In this document: positions 1 to 9,288 of the stretch, one piece after another | Numbering within the stretch: position 1 is the first letter of the stretch | Layout: every line of letters starts with the position of its first letter | NCBI GenBank assembly: GCA_028291985.1 | Contig: JAQGNE010000063.1 | Span: 83,135 to 147,134, forward strand | Reading direction: 5' to 3' | Length of the DNA stretch: 64,000 bases | Source of the DNA: Polaromonas sp. | Lineage (GTDB): Bacteria; Pseudomonadota; Gammaproteobacteria; Burkholderiales; Burkholderiaceae_C | Position numbers and translations under genes: made by a program | Notes under the pieces: generated by a model | What the model was told of the DNA's origin: nothing | The model's input: only the letters and a program-made list of their open reading frames with translations | Database searches by the model: none

Positions 1-277
1 GCGAGCGATCAGGCGCCGGCACCGTGGTGCGTGACGTGTCCGTAACCGGCGGCGCTGCCGGCAAGGTGGGCCGCGTCTCGGAGTTGCGCGGGCCCTGCGC
101 GACAGGCGCCGAATCGGCAATACCGCTGCGGTGCAGGGGATTGCGCACGATCGGGTTGTTCAGCGGCGACTGTGCCAAGCCCGGCGACGCGACGAGCAGC
201 AAGCCAGCAGCGGCAAGCGCCAACGCTGCCAGCCGTGCAACTGGGTACAAAGCACTGTGTTGTTGAAGCAGGTTCAT
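1..277 (-). CDS. Secreted protein of unknown function, N-terminal part only
   Basis: A minus-strand frame opens at ATG 277 and stays open to the window edge, so only the first 92 codons are visible. The protein begins with a basic/polar N-terminus, then an Ala/Leu-rich hydrophobic stretch (about residues 13-33) ending in SPGLAQS, which looks like a Sec signal peptide cleaved near residue 36. The rest is Pro-, Asn- and Arg-rich with no domain I recognise. An exported or periplasmic location is inferred from the signal peptide alone. A purine-rich ggaag lies about 10 bases upstream of the start. The C-terminal domain that would identify the family is outside the window. Confidence 0.6.
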   Translation of the reverse strand, partial: MNLLQQHSALYPVARLAALALAAAGLLLVASPGLAQSPLNNPIVRNPLHRSGIADSAPVAQGPRNSETRPTLPAAPPVTDTSRTTVPAPDRS

Positions 278-437
278 GACGATGTTCTTCCAGGGAAGTG
301 ATGACGGGGGCCCACGGCTGGCCGGTGCCTGTTCACACAGACCCGCACGCCATCGATGGAATCGCGCAAAAGCCGACAGTTGCCGCCAAATTGCTGCATC
401 CATTAAGAATGGCATGGCAAAGCTCAAGAGTGATGCT

Positions 438-488
438 TGCTACTTTTTATATAGCACATACCCGTTGTACTCCTTGGGCTTAAGACAC
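438..488. repeat. AT-rich hairpin repeat, copy 1
   Basis: Contains gctactttttatatagc followed by a degenerate tail reading ...cttgggct. It matches the other AT-rich palindromic copies in this window: a gctat..atagc hairpin and a ggctag/ggctaa block about 30 bases away. It lies just beyond the 3' end of the metallophosphoesterase gene. Confidence 0.6.
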
Positions 489-526
489 TTTTTACCTGAA
501 TTTTCATCCCGCACGAACGGGCAGGC

Positions 527-1726
527 TCAGCCCCGAACCAGCCGCAACACCGTGATCTCCGACGGTGAGCCGAACCGGTTGGGCGGCCCCCAGTAGCCGG
601 TGCCACGGCTGGTGTACACCCACATGTTCTGCCAACGGTGCAGGCCGGCGGTATAGGGCTGCTGCAGCCGCACGAAAAAGTTCCACGGAAAGAACTGCCC
701 CCCATGCGTGTGTCCGGACACCTGCAGGTCAAAGCCGGCTTCGGCGGCCGCCTGCGCGCTGCGCGGCTGGTGCGCCAGCAGCACCCGGGTACGCACCGAT
801 TCAGGCGCGCCCTCCAGCGCAAGTTTGGGATCGCTCCGGTGCGCCGGCTCGAAATGGTGCGCGCTGTAATCCGTCACACCGGCCAGGAGCAAGGCCGCCA
901 TCAGTTGCGAATCGCCCTGCGCACTGCTCTGCTGGTCATTGACCTGCGTTGCAGGGCTGTGGTGCAGTACCACATGCTCGTTGATGAGCACGGTAAGGCC
1001 CAGCCGCCGCAGTTCGCGAATCCAGGCGTGTGCGCCAGCGTAATACTCGTGGTTTCCGGTAACAAAAAAAGTGCCGTGCCGCGACTTCAGCGCGGCCAGC
1101 GGCGCCACATGGCCCGCCAACTCAGACACGCTGCCGTCCACCAGATCACCGGTCACGGCCACCACATCGGCATGCAGCGTATTCACCTTGTTGACGATGC
1201 GCTGCAAATAGTCGCGCTTGATGGTCGGGCCGACATGGATGTCCGATATCTGCACCACGGTGAAGCCGTGCAGGGCAATGTCCAACCCTTCCAGCGGCAC
1301 ATCCAGCCGCCTGACCGACGCCGTGCGGCGCGCAATCCGGAAGCCCAGCAGCGTCACCCCCAGAGCGGTGACCAGCACCATCACCACCGAGCGGGCCGAT
1401 GTCATACCTGACATTGCCAGCGGCTCGGTCCTCAAGGCATCGACCAGCCTCAGCAGTATCAGCAGCGCATCGCGCAGCAGCGTCAGCAGCACCAGGGACG
1501 AAAAAAACCCCATCAAGACAAAGCCGGTCCAGCTCAGCCGGTCGGCCCAGGGCTGTCGCACGCCGCGGCGGCCCGCCATGCCAAGCGGCAGCAGCACGGC
1601 CGACACCGCCAGCGCGACAGCCAGCGCAAGCTGTGCAGCCTGGTGTCCGTCCAGGCCGGACACCAGTCGCAAGGCCACAAACAGGTGAAGTAGGGCAGAT
1701 ACAATCCCAAGCGAGCGATAGGTCAT
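527..1726 (-). CDS. Membrane-anchored metallophosphoesterase (YkuE/YaeI-like)
   Basis: This 399-residue protein has an N-terminal membrane region of about four hydrophobic segments (residues 5-20, 32-50, 66-95, 112-129), followed by a calcineurin-like phosphoesterase domain. The metal-binding motifs are in order: SDIH at 161-164, TGDLVDG at 192-198, GNHE at 224-227, an H/Q pair near 319-320 and GHTHGG at 338-343. Family members hydrolyse phosphate esters with two metal ions; membrane-anchored relatives have been linked to lipid phosphate substrates, but the substrate here cannot be read from sequence. It stands alone on the minus strand, divergent from minC. Identification of the superfamily is secure; the specific role is not. 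Confidence 0.88.
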   Translation of the reverse strand: MTYRSLGIVSALLHLFVALRLVSGLDGHQAAQLALAVALAVSAVLLPLGMAGRRGVRQPWADRLSWTGFVLMGFFSSLVLLTLLRDALLILLRLVDALRTEPLAMSGMTSARSVVMVLVTALGVTLLGFRIARRTASVRRLDVPLEGLDIALHGFTVVQISDIHVGPTIKRDYLQRIVNKVNTLHADVVAVTGDLVDGSVSELAGHVAPLAALKSRHGTFFVTGNHEYYAGAHAWIRELRRLGLTVLINEHVVLHHSPATQVNDQQSSAQGDSQLMAALLLAGVTDYSAHHFEPAHRSDPKLALEGAPESVRTRVLLAHQPRSAQAAAEAGFDLQVSGHTHGGQFFPWNFFVRLQQPYTAGLHRWQNMWVYTSRGTGYWGPPNRFGSPSEITVLRLVRG

Positions 1727-1971
1727 AAGATCAGAGACAAGCCATGTATGGCGGCGGTATGCAAGAGCCGGGCCCCAAGCTTACTGATATTTGTCTTCAC
1801 GAGGTGTCCCCCACTGGCCCTACGGGCATTCCCTGTCCTGACAAGCTCATGGCACGGCCACATCCGGCAGCGCGCCATCCTGGCAAGTCTTCAACCCAAG
1901 CTGCGGCACGACAGCGCCCTTGCACCAGCTTGCCGCAACGCATCAAACACCTTCACCATACACCTTCATCC

Positions 1972-2760
1972 ATGACCGTTGCCATACCGGCCACAGCCCC
2001 GAGCAGCTTCGAGATCAAAAGCGCCAGCCTGCCGCTGGTGGCCTTGCTGCTGAAATCGCCAGACCTCGCCTTGCTGGCCAGCGAGTTGCGTAACCGCTTC
2101 GGCGATATCCCGGATTTCTTTGACAACGACCCGCTGGTGCTGGACCTTGGGCCCCTGCAGGCCAGTGGCGCTGACGAGAGCATCAACTTTGCAGCCCTGC
2201 TTGCCATGCTGCGTGACTACCGCCTGTCGCCGGTTGCTGCCAAAAGCGGCTCGCCGGCACAGATGGCCGCAGCGCTGGCAAGCGGCCTGGTGGCAGCGCC
2301 CGATGCCCGCCTGACCGGCAACCGGCAACGCGCTGACAGCGAGCAGCCGCAACCGGTGCAACAGGTACAGCTGGCCGCAAGCCCGCCAGCTTCGCCGCCA
2401 CAACCGCCATTGCCGCAAGGTGCGCTCGTCATCGACAAGCCGCTTCGCTCGGGCCAGCAGATTTATGCGCGCGGGCGTGACCTGGTGGTTTTGAGCATGG
2501 TGAACGCCGGCGCTGAAGTGATTGCCGACGGCCATATCCATGTGTATGCGCCGCTGCGCGGCAAGGCCATGGCTGGCGCGCGTGGCAACACGGACGCCCG
2601 CATCTTTTCATTGGCGCTTGATGCCGAGCTGCTGTCGATTGCCGGCGTCTACCGCACCAGCGAAACACCGCTTCCCGCCAGCATCCAGGGCAAGCCCGCA
2701 CAGGTGCGGCTGGTCAGTAGCGAAGACGGCGACAAGCTGGTGATGGACAGCATGCCATGA
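1972..2760 (+). CDS. minC: Septum site-determining protein MinC
   Basis: MinC is the FtsZ-antagonising part of the Min system and blocks Z-ring assembly away from mid-cell when recruited to the membrane by MinD. The N-terminal domain (about residues 1-105) has the family pattern FEIKSASLPLVALLLK. A Pro/Gln-rich linker (about 125-150) leads to the C-terminal beta-helix domain, with the glycine-rich core RSGQQIYARGRDLVVLSMVNAGAE split over residues 159-185. The frame is open further upstream, but ATG 1972 begins directly before the conserved domain and gives 262 residues, a normal length. It heads the minCDE cluster, about 100 bases before minD. Confidence 0.93.
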   Translation: MTVAIPATAPSSFEIKSASLPLVALLLKSPDLALLASELRNRFGDIPDFFDNDPLVLDLGPLQASGADESINFAALLAMLRDYRLSPVAAKSGSPAQMAAALASGLVAAPDARLTGNRQRADSEQPQPVQQVQLAASPPASPPQPPLPQGALVIDKPLRSGQQIYARGRDLVVLSMVNAGAEVIADGHIHVYAPLRGKAMAGARGNTDARIFSLALDAELLSIAGVYRTSETPLPASIQGKPAQVRLVSSEDGDKLVMDSMP

Positions 2761-2862
2761 CCCTCCTGACGCTGCCGCTGAGCACCAGCGACTTGCGGCC
2801 CTGAGCCTGCATCGCACCCACCCCATACCCACCATTTTCGATTCTCAAAGGACATCCTGCAC

Positions 2863-3681
2863 ATGGCAAAAATTATTGTGGTCACATCTGGCAAGGGCGG
2901 CGTTGGCAAGACAACGACCAGCGCCAGTTTTTCTACCGGACTGGCCTTGCGCGGGCACAAGACAGCGGTGATCGACTTCGACGTTGGCCTGCGCAACCTA
3001 GACCTCATCATGGGTTGCGAGCGCCGTGTGGTGTATGACCTGATCAACGTGATCCAGGGCGAGGCCACGCTCAATCAGGCGCTCATCAAGGACAAGCAAT
3101 GCCCCCAGCTGTACGTGCTGGCCGCCTCGCAAACACGCGACAAGGATGCGCTGACGCAGGAAGGCGTGGAGAAGGTGCTCAACGACCTGGTCGCCATGGA
3201 TTTTGAATACATCGTCTGCGACTCCCCCGCCGGCATCGAGACCGGTGCATTGATGGCGATGCACTTTGCCGACGAGGCGCTGATCGTCACCAACCCGGAA
3301 GTCTCCAGCGTGCGCGACTCGGACCGCATTCTCGGCATGCTGGCCAGCAAGACCAAGCGCGCCATCGAGGGCGGCGATCCGATCAAGGAACACCTGCTCA
3401 TCACGCGCTACAACCCGAACCGCGTCAACCAGGGCCAGATGCTGTCGCTGGAAGACATCACCGACATCCTGCGGATCAAGCTGATCGGCGTCATCCCAGA
3501 ATCTGAAGCGGTGCTGCAGGCATCCAATGAGGGCATACCGGCGGTGCACAAGGAAGGCACCGATGTGTCCGAAGCATACAAGGACGTGATAGACCGCTTT
3601 CTGGGCGCCACCGACAAGCCCATGCGCTTCACCGATGCCGAAAAGCCCGGCTTCTTCAAACGCCTGTTTGGAGGGAAATAA
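2863..3681 (+). CDS. minD: Septum site-determining ATPase MinD
   Basis: MinD is a membrane-associated ATPase of the ParA/MinD (deviant Walker A) family; it recruits MinC and oscillates pole to pole under the control of MinE. The deviant Walker A motif GKGGVGKTT sits at residues 10-18, with the signature lysine at 11. The switch and Walker B regions (VIDFDVGLRNLD and VCDSPAGIE) follow. The C-terminus ends in the amphipathic membrane-targeting helix FFKRLFGGK. At 272 residues it is full length. An aaagga ribosome-binding site precedes ATG 2863. It lies between minC and minE, only six bases before minE, so the three are almost certainly co-transcribed. Confidence 0.97.
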   Translation: MAKIIVVTSGKGGVGKTTTSASFSTGLALRGHKTAVIDFDVGLRNLDLIMGCERRVVYDLINVIQGEATLNQALIKDKQCPQLYVLAASQTRDKDALTQEGVEKVLNDLVAMDFEYIVCDSPAGIETGALMAMHFADEALIVTNPEVSSVRDSDRILGMLASKTKRAIEGGDPIKEHLLITRYNPNRVNQGQMLSLEDITDILRIKLIGVIPESEAVLQASNEGIPAVHKEGTDVSEAYKDVIDRFLGATDKPMRFTDAEKPGFFKRLFGGK

Positions 3682-3687
3682 AGCGTC

Positions 3688-3966
3688 ATGGCCTCATTCC
3701 TGTCCTTCTTTCTGGGTGAGAAAAAGCAAACCGCCAACATTGCAAAAGAGCGGCTTCAAATCATTCTGGCGCATGAGCGCACAGACCGCAGCCACCAGCC
3801 CGACTACTTGCCGGCCCTGCAGCGCGACCTGATCGCGGTGATTGCCAAATACATCGCCATCAACCCCGACGACATCAAGGTGCATCTGCAGCGCCAGGGC
3901 AACCTGGACATGCTGGAAGTCAAGATCGAGCTGCCGGACAAGGAGGAAGGGGCAGAGAAGAAGTGA
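3688..3966 (+). CDS. minE: Cell division topological specificity factor MinE
   Basis: MinE stimulates the MinD ATPase and drives the oscillation that keeps MinC away from mid-cell. The 92-residue protein begins with [10 protein letters not shown], the amphipathic membrane-binding helix. The MinD-interacting region [15 protein letters not shown] follows at about residues 16-30. The rest forms the topological-specificity domain ([21 protein letters not shown] and so on) and ends in an acidic tail. Its size, motif order and position immediately after minD make the call secure. Confidence 0.96.
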   Translation: MASFLSFFLGEKKQTANIAKERLQIILAHERTDRSHQPDYLPALQRDLIAVIAKYIAINPDDIKVHLQRQGNLDMLEVKIELPDKEEGAEKK

Positions 3967-4208
3967 AAGTAAGGTGCCGACGCCGTCTGTCCAGTTGCGG
4001 CACGAAGCGCCGCTACGCCGGATTGCTGCGAACGGATTCACCCAAGCCCTGCACGAAATGCGTTTGTTGACTTCTGTCGCCCAATGACTACGCGGCCTGC
4101 CGGTAGCCGTCCTACGATGCCCAGCTCAACAGAGGCCAAACTCATCAGCAGGAGTTTCGCAGTTTCTGGTTGACACCTTCCAGGGTCGGGCTCCGTGTCT
4201 GGACAGTC

Positions 4209-5861
4209 ATGACGTCAATCGCCAGTTTCTCCTATCCCCTGGCCCGGGAACACTTTCAAGCGCCCCCCAAACGGCCCCTTCTGTTGACCACTTGCGGATC
4301 GGCACTCCTGCTGTCGGCTTTGCTTGCCGGTTGCGGCGGCGGCGGTGGTAGCGGTCGTGATCCGGTCCTGGGTACCGGCAATGCAACTGCCATTGCCCTG
4401 GTGGCCCCGCCAGGCGCCATAACGCCGGGCGGCGGAAGTGTCGGCCCCGATGGAACTGTCACACCTGTCACACCTGTCACACCTGTCACACCCGTCACAC
4501 CCGTCACACCCGTCACACCCGTCACACCCGTCACACCCGTCACACCCGTCACGCCTGTCACGCCTGTCACACCCGTCACGCCTGTCACGCCTGTCACGCC
4601 CGTCACGCCCGTCACGCCCGTCACGCCCGTCACGCCTGCAGCGCCTGTAGCGCCAGGCAGCGTTTGCCTCACGGCTCAGCCCGGTGCGCCCACTATCATC
4701 GCCACCAATCCTACCAACGGCAACCCGTCGGTAAGCACCAGCACGGCAGGCGCCGCCGGTGACGGGAAACTGGTCGAAGCGACGTTCAGCACCGACATGA
4801 ACCCGTCGGGCCTGAACAGCATGACCTTTTCACTCGCGCCTACTGGCTCACCGGCCATTACGCCGACCATGGTCGCCTACAGTGCATCGACCCGCGTGGC
4901 AACGCTGGCCACACCATCGGCATTGCTGCCGAGCACCGACTACACGGTAGTGGTTCAGGGCTCACCCACCAGTTCGACTGGTGTACCGCTGGGTTGCGGC
5001 TACACCTGGACCTTCCGGACCGCCACTGCACCTGTTGTCACGCTAAGTCCCGTAAACCTGGGTGCTGCCGCGTCCTTCGGCGGTTTTGGCGGCAATGCCA
5101 CGATCACCAATGACGGGCTGGCCACGCTGGTCAACGGAGACATCGGCGTGAATGCAGCGTCGACCACGGTAACCGGGTTCAGGGATGCGGCTGGCAATGT
5201 CTACACCATCACACCCAACAACAACGGCCTCGTTACCGGCTCTGTTCACACGCTGACTGCGCCACCGGGATCGGTAGCGGGCGCCAGGGTCACGCAGGCA
5301 CGCAACGATGCGCTTGCCGCCTTCAACGCCATATCACCCGGCAACTTGCCAGGCGGCATTGACGTGTCCAGTCTGGCGCAATGTCCAAGCTGCGGTGGCG
5401 CCCTGGGTGGACCGGACGAGCTGGCAGGACGTACGCTGCCACCCGGCGTCTACCGCTCGGCCACCGGTACGTATGACATCGGCGGCGCTGGCCGCACCTC
5501 AGGCAGCCTGGTGCTGGATGGCCGCAACGACGCCAATGCGATCTGGGTCTTTCAGACCGCAGCCGGTAGCGGAACCCTGAATGTCGGACTGACAGGCCCG
5601 GCAACTCCGGCAGTGCCCGTACAAGTGCGGCTGATCAACGGTGCACAAGCCAAAAACGTCTTCTGGTATGTACCTGCAGGCGCAGTGATCGGTACCGGCT
5701 CCACCATGACCGGAACGATGTTGAGCAATGCTGCCATCACCATGTCTACCACCGGCGGCACACCACCTACCGCGGTCATCACCACGCTCAATGGACGTGC
5801 TATTGCGCTGACCGCCGGCGTGACCATGACCAACACCGTCATCAACGTACCTGCTCCCTGA
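4209..5861 (+). CDS. Predicted ice-binding lipoprotein (DUF3494) with Thr-Pro-Val stalk
   Basis: The 550-residue protein starts at ATG 4209; an upstream TTG (4170) is also in frame. A long signal region ends in the lipobox LLAGC with Cys42, so it should be lipidated. Residues 85-141 are 19 perfect TPV units. About 160-270 resembles a bacterial Ig-like domain (Big_5 type: [22 protein letters not shown]). Residues 278-550 match the DUF3494 ice-binding fold, with [14 protein letters not shown], a [11 protein letters not shown] segment, [12 protein letters not shown], the LPPGVYRS strand, [10 protein letters not shown] and the [15 protein letters not shown] block. Known DUF3494 proteins bind ice and occur in polar microbes. 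Ice binding is inferred from the fold; an adhesin-like surface role is also possible. No operon partner is evident. Confidence 0.82.
   Translation: MTSIASFSYPLAREHFQAPPKRPLLLTTCGSALLLSALLAGCGGGGGSGRDPVLGTGNATAIALVAPPGAITPGGGSVGPDGTVTPVTPVTPVTPVTPVTPVTPVTPVTPVTPVTPVTPVTPVTPVTPVTPVTPVTPVTPVTPAAPVAPGSVCLTAQPGAPTIIATNPTNGNPSVSTSTAGAAGDGKLVEATFSTDMNPSGLNSMTFSLAPTGSPAITPTMVAYSASTRVATLATPSALLPSTDYTVVVQGSPTSSTGVPLGCGYTWTFRTATAPVVTLSPVNLGAAASFGGFGGNATITNDGLATLVNGDIGVNAASTTVTGFRDAAGNVYTITPNNNGLVTGSVHTLTAPPGSVAGARVTQARNDALAAFNAISPGNLPGGIDVSSLAQCPSCGGALGGPDELAGRTLPPGVYRSATGTYDIGGAGRTSGSLVLDGRNDANAIWVFQTAAGSGTLNVGLTGPATPAVPVQVRLINGAQAKNVFWYVPAGAVIGTGSTMTGTMLSNAAITMSTTGGTPPTAVITTLNGRAIALTAGVTMTNTVINVPAP
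4461..4631. repeat. Nine-base tandem repeat encoding (Thr-Pro-Val)19
   Basis: Nineteen consecutive nine-base units of the form ac(a/g)cc(t/c)gtc encode TPV. Units differ only at third positions, in blocks (acacctgtc, then acacccgtc, then mixed acgcc units), which is what repeated slippage or unequal exchange would leave. The tract links the lipidated N-terminus of the ice-binding protein to its folded domains. Confidence 0.97.
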
Positions 5862-5962
5862 GCACGGACCCGGCACCGCAGGGCTTATGGCCACGCTGGT
5901 GCCGGTATCCATCAAGGTAGATGTCTCTCTTCAATCGAATTTATACGTACACGGGTAACCCC

Positions 5963-7111
5963 ATGACCTCATTGACACTTTCACGCATAACCGCAGTAGC
6001 GCTTGCCACGCTCGCAACCTGCGCAGGCACCGCAGCACTGGCACAGAACGACACGTTGGGCTGGTACGGTGGCGCCAACATCGGGCGCACCAGCGCCACG
6101 ATTGACGATCCGCGCATCCGTAGCGGCCTGGCTGCAGGCGGCCTGACCACCAACTCGATATCCGACCGCGACCGGGATACGGGCTATAAAGTCTTTGGCG
6201 GTTACCAGATCAACCGCAACTTCGCCGTCGAAGGCGGCTACTTTGACCTCGGCAAATTTGGCTATACGGCCAACACGACGCCCGCAGGAAGTCTGAGCGG
6301 TGACATGCGCGTGAAGGGCCTGAACCTCGACCTCGTAGGCACTCTGCCGCTCTCCGAGCGTTTCTCTGCGTTTGGTCGGGTTGGCCTTAACTACGCGCAT
6401 ACGAGGGACAACTTCTCCGGCACTGGCGCAGTGAGGGTCGGCAATGCCAACCCAAGCGCGCACGGCACCAACTACAAGATGGGCGTCGGCCTGCAATACG
6501 CGCTGAGCGATGCCTGGTCAGTGCGCGGAGAACTCGAGCGCTATCGCGTGAAAGACGGCGTGGGTAACCGAGGCCATATCGACATGGCTTCGCTGGGCCT
6601 GGTTTACCGTTTTGGCCGGAAAGTGCAAACGCCGGTGGCACAAAGTGCCTACGTGCCGGTAGCAGCAGCGCCTGCGCCAGCCGTGGCCATGCCGACACCG
6701 GCTCCGGCTCCGATAGCCGCACCGCCCAGGACCGAAAAATACACGCTCTCGGCCACCGAACTGTTCGGATTTGATAGCGCAACCTTGCAAGGCAACCAGC
6801 AAAAGCTGGACGACGTCGCCACTGCATTGCGCAGCAGCGGCGCGCAGGGAAACGTAGTCATCACTGGCTACACAGACCGGCTGGGCAGCGAAGCGTACAA
6901 CCAGAAGCTTTCCGAGCGGCGCGCTGCCGCAGTCAAGACATACCTGTCTGGTAAAGGCGTTGACGCAACCCGGCTGTCAGCGCAGGGCAAAGGGGAAACG
7001 AATCCCGTCGTTACCTGCACTGACACGCGCCAGGCGCAGCTCATCAAATGTCTGGAGCCGAACCGGCGTGTAGAGGTGGAAAACTTTACTGTCGAGCGCC
7101 GGCTGCCCTGA
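5963..7111 (+). CDS. OmpA-family outer membrane protein (beta-barrel plus peptidoglycan-binding domain)
   Basis: From ATG 5963 the product is 382 residues, with the signal peptide MTSLTLSRITAVALATLATC and cleavage near ALAQ. Residues about 30-215 form an OmpA-like eight-stranded barrel (GWYGGANIGRTSA, YKVFGGYQINRNFAVEGGY, SLGLVYRFG). An Ala/Pro-rich hinge (about 222-258) leads to a C-terminal OmpA domain with FGFDSATL, TGYTDRLGSEAYNQKLSERRA and the GKGETNPV motif that binds peptidoglycan. Family members anchor the outer membrane to the cell wall and form small pores. An in-frame ATG at 5921 would put 14 residues before the signal peptide, so 5963 is preferred. It follows the ice-binding gene by about 100 bases. 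Confidence 0.92.
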   Translation: MTSLTLSRITAVALATLATCAGTAALAQNDTLGWYGGANIGRTSATIDDPRIRSGLAAGGLTTNSISDRDRDTGYKVFGGYQINRNFAVEGGYFDLGKFGYTANTTPAGSLSGDMRVKGLNLDLVGTLPLSERFSAFGRVGLNYAHTRDNFSGTGAVRVGNANPSAHGTNYKMGVGLQYALSDAWSVRGELERYRVKDGVGNRGHIDMASLGLVYRFGRKVQTPVAQSAYVPVAAAPAPAVAMPTPAPAPIAAPPRTEKYTLSATELFGFDSATLQGNQQKLDDVATALRSSGAQGNVVITGYTDRLGSEAYNQKLSERRAAAVKTYLSGKGVDATRLSAQGKGETNPVVTCTDTRQAQLIKCLEPNRRVEVENFTVERRLP

Positions 7112-7261
7112 TCAGACGCCGTCACCGGAACGGTTCTCAAACCCCGCGCAAGGGCGCCGCGGCTGAGCCGCATGATCCTGCCGCTGCCTACTTGACATGA
7201 TCGCAGCTCAGCTGCAGGCGGCCCAGGGTTCGGGTTCTTCTATTCCGGCTCCGGCGCAACC

Positions 7262-7285
7262 GGGTAACCGGGTAACGGGGTAACG
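7262..7285. repeat. Three tandem 8-base units (gggtaacc/g)
   Basis: gggtaacc, gggtaacg, gggtaacg run head to tail in the non-coding stretch between the OmpA gene and the decayed kinase. No function is visible. Confidence 0.7.
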
Positions 7286-7310
7286 GGCAACCAATGTATG
7301 CAGCAGTCAG

Positions 7311-8179
7311 GCGGCGGTGCGGCTGGATAAGGCCACACTATCAACCAGCTGGTCGGCCAATACCAGGCTATCCGTGCAAGCCTGCTCAAGCTGTGGTCCC
7401 GCAATGCACGCGCTGACTTGCCGACCGCTTGGACCGATGCCGCACGCATCAACGACGCTGTTGATCAATCGCTGCCGAGACGGTTGCACGCTTTTCAAGT
7501 ATGGCTGATGGGCCTATCGAAAACGACAGGCTCAAAGTCCGCGCCGCCGTGAACCTGCACGCCGCTGCCAAGGCCATGCTGCGCGAAAGTGATGCCAGGT
7601 TTCGCAGCATTGCGAACGCCATGCCGCAGTTGATCTGGTCCACGCGCGCCGACGGCTTTCATGACTGTTATAACGAACTGTGGGATGACTTCACCGGCGC
7701 GACCGACGGATCGACAGGAGTGGGTCGGCATGTTTCATGCAGACGACCAGGGGACCCTGCTCGCCGTGCCGCCACCGGCAACAGAAGCGGACACCGGCAC
7801 TGAACGTCCTCTGAAAATACCGGTGGTCGATGACAACACTGATGCCGCACTGATGCTGGCGATGTACCTGGAAACTGCCGGCCATGACGTGCTGGTAGAG
7901 CACGGTTCGATCCAGGCGCTTGGGCGCGTGCGCACTGATTTGCCAGATGTCTGTTTGCTGGATATCGGCTTGCCCGAGATGAATGGTGATGAGATGGCGC
8001 GAAGGCTTCGTGCAGAGCCTGCAACCGCAAAACTCATGCTGCTAGCCGTCACAGGCTATGGGCAGGCACAGGATATTGAAAACTCGATGGCGGCAGGTTA
8101 TAGCCATCACCTGGTCAAACCTGTTGACACCGCCGAGCTTGATCGATTGCTGGCCCGGCATGCCCACGCGCACAGCTGA
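7311..8179 (+). pseudogene. Decayed hybrid sensor histidine kinase (RsbRD-like, PAS, receiver remnants)
   Basis: Fragments of one multidomain kinase occur in the right order but in different frames. At 7343-7470 a segment resembles the RsbRD-type sensor helix bundle (NQLVGQYQAIRASLLKLW, then INDAVDQS). A one-base slip near 7472 leads into the frame holding a PAS start (DARFRSIANAMPQLIW, about 7590-7640). Another slip near 7712 gives the PAS continuation EWVGMFHADDQ. This then joins abruptly to PPPATEAD, which looks like the end of a HATPase domain, so dimerisation and most catalytic sequence are deleted. The terminal receiver domain (7830-8179) is intact, with VVDDN, LLDIGLPEMNGDE, VTGYGQ and LVKPVD, and could still be translated alone from an internal start. 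Confidence 0.72.
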
Positions 8180-8468
8180 AGCAGCAAGCTCCTACGTTGA
8201 TAACAAACCCTGCTTGCCGCGCTGAAAACGCCCGGCCGGCCTTAGCCATGGCGAGGGCCAAACACGAGAGCCTCATGTGGGTGAAGTAGAACTCAGATAC
8301 ACCTGCGTGAGACAGATTTGCGGCTGCGTTGCGCGACACACGCCTGCGAAAATGTCCTACATCACGGACGGTGGCAATCCCTAGCCTTTGTAAATGAAGT
8401 ACCGCCGACTGGTGGTTGAAAAAGCCGCGGTCGCTTATTTTCATTCTCCGGCTTTATAAGGACCCAAC

Positions 8469-8984
8469 ATGCCCGTCAAGACCCTGCAAGACCTTTTTAT
8501 CCACAACCTTTCTGATATCTATAACGCTGAAAAGCAACTCGGCAAGATACTGCCCAAGCTGATCAAATCGGCCGAGCATCCCGGCTTGAGCGAGCTTTTC
8601 AAGGTGCAACTGGAAGACAATCAGGCCACTATGGAGCAGCTTGACAGGGTGGTCGAGTCATCCGGTATCAAGCTCAAACGCATCAAGTGCGCCGCCATGG
8701 AAGGCCTGATCGGGGAGGCCAAGGAGACGCTGGACGAAAGCGATAAGAGCCCGGTGCGTGACGCCGCCCTGGTGGGCAATGCGCAAAAAATCGTTCACTA
8801 TGAAATCGCCGGCATCGGCACCTTGGCCGCCTTTGCCAACCACTGCGGTTTTACTGAAGCCGCCGATACCTTGAGAGAAGTGCTGCAGGACAAGAAGGAA
8901 GGCGACGAGAACTTCACCCGCTTCGCAGAAGAAAACGTCAACCAGGATGCAGAGCAGCTTGAGGAAAAACAAACCGAAGAGTAA
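8469..8984 (+). CDS. YciE/YciF-like ferritin-fold protein (DUF892)
   Basis: The 171-residue product has the family start (KTLQDLFIHNLSDIYNAEKQL) and the repeated helical pattern with conserved Glu/His residues: E21, H37, E47, then HYEIAGIG near 112 and an acidic tail. DUF892 proteins adopt a four-helix ferritin-like bundle and are generally stress-associated; the metal chemistry of the family is poorly defined. An aagga ribosome-binding site lies just upstream of ATG 8469. It is followed by a small hydrophilic protein and an alpha/beta hydrolase on the same strand, a plausible stress cluster. The 290 bases upstream hold no gene, only the end of the kinase remnant and a likely promoter region. 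Confidence 0.9.
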   Translation: MPVKTLQDLFIHNLSDIYNAEKQLGKILPKLIKSAEHPGLSELFKVQLEDNQATMEQLDRVVESSGIKLKRIKCAAMEGLIGEAKETLDESDKSPVRDAALVGNAQKIVHYEIAGIGTLAAFANHCGFTEAADTLREVLQDKKEGDENFTRFAEENVNQDAEQLEEKQTEE

Positions 8985-9058
8985 GCACCGCCCTGCTGCG
9001 TGCAGACCAGAAGGCCGTCACGCAGCATGCCCACCGCTTGATGAACAAAGGCTATTTG

Positions 9059-9277
9059 ATGTCCAATAAACAAAACCCCCGTGACCAGCAGGAACCCGGC
9101 ACCGGCAAGCTGGCCAATGACACCAACAAGATGGGTGAGCAGCACGCCACGCAGAAGAACGAGGGCAAGCGCACACCCGAAAGCCGGCATGACCGTGAGA
9201 CCCATGTCGGCTCCACCAACCAGGTGCGTTCCCGCAAGGCTACCGGTGGCGGGGGCGGCACGGGCGGCTGGCACTGA
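9059..9277 (+). CDS. Small hydrophilic Gly-rich protein, function unknown
   Basis: The product is 72 residues from ATG 9059, preceded by aaagg at a good distance; an in-frame ATG at 9041 lacks this. The protein is almost entirely polar (Asn, Gln, Lys, Arg, Asp) and ends in a GGGGGTGGW tail, with no hydrophobic core, so it is probably disordered. It lies between the DUF892 gene and the hydrolase on the same strand. I do not recognise the family. The composition recalls small stress-protection proteins, but this is only a resemblance. Confidence 0.6.
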   Translation: MSNKQNPRDQQEPGTGKLANDTNKMGEQHATQKNEGKRTPESRHDRETHVGSTNQVRSRKATGGGGGTGGWH

Positions 9278-9288
9278 GCCAGCCAGGG

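Noticed and set aside
4461..4631. CRISPR-like regularity
   Set aside because: The period is nine bases with no spacers; it is a coding microsatellite.
4256..4672. Minus-strand Gly/Val/Thr repeat frame opposite the TPV tract
   Set aside because: A simple mirror of the nine-base repeat; antisense to a secure gene.
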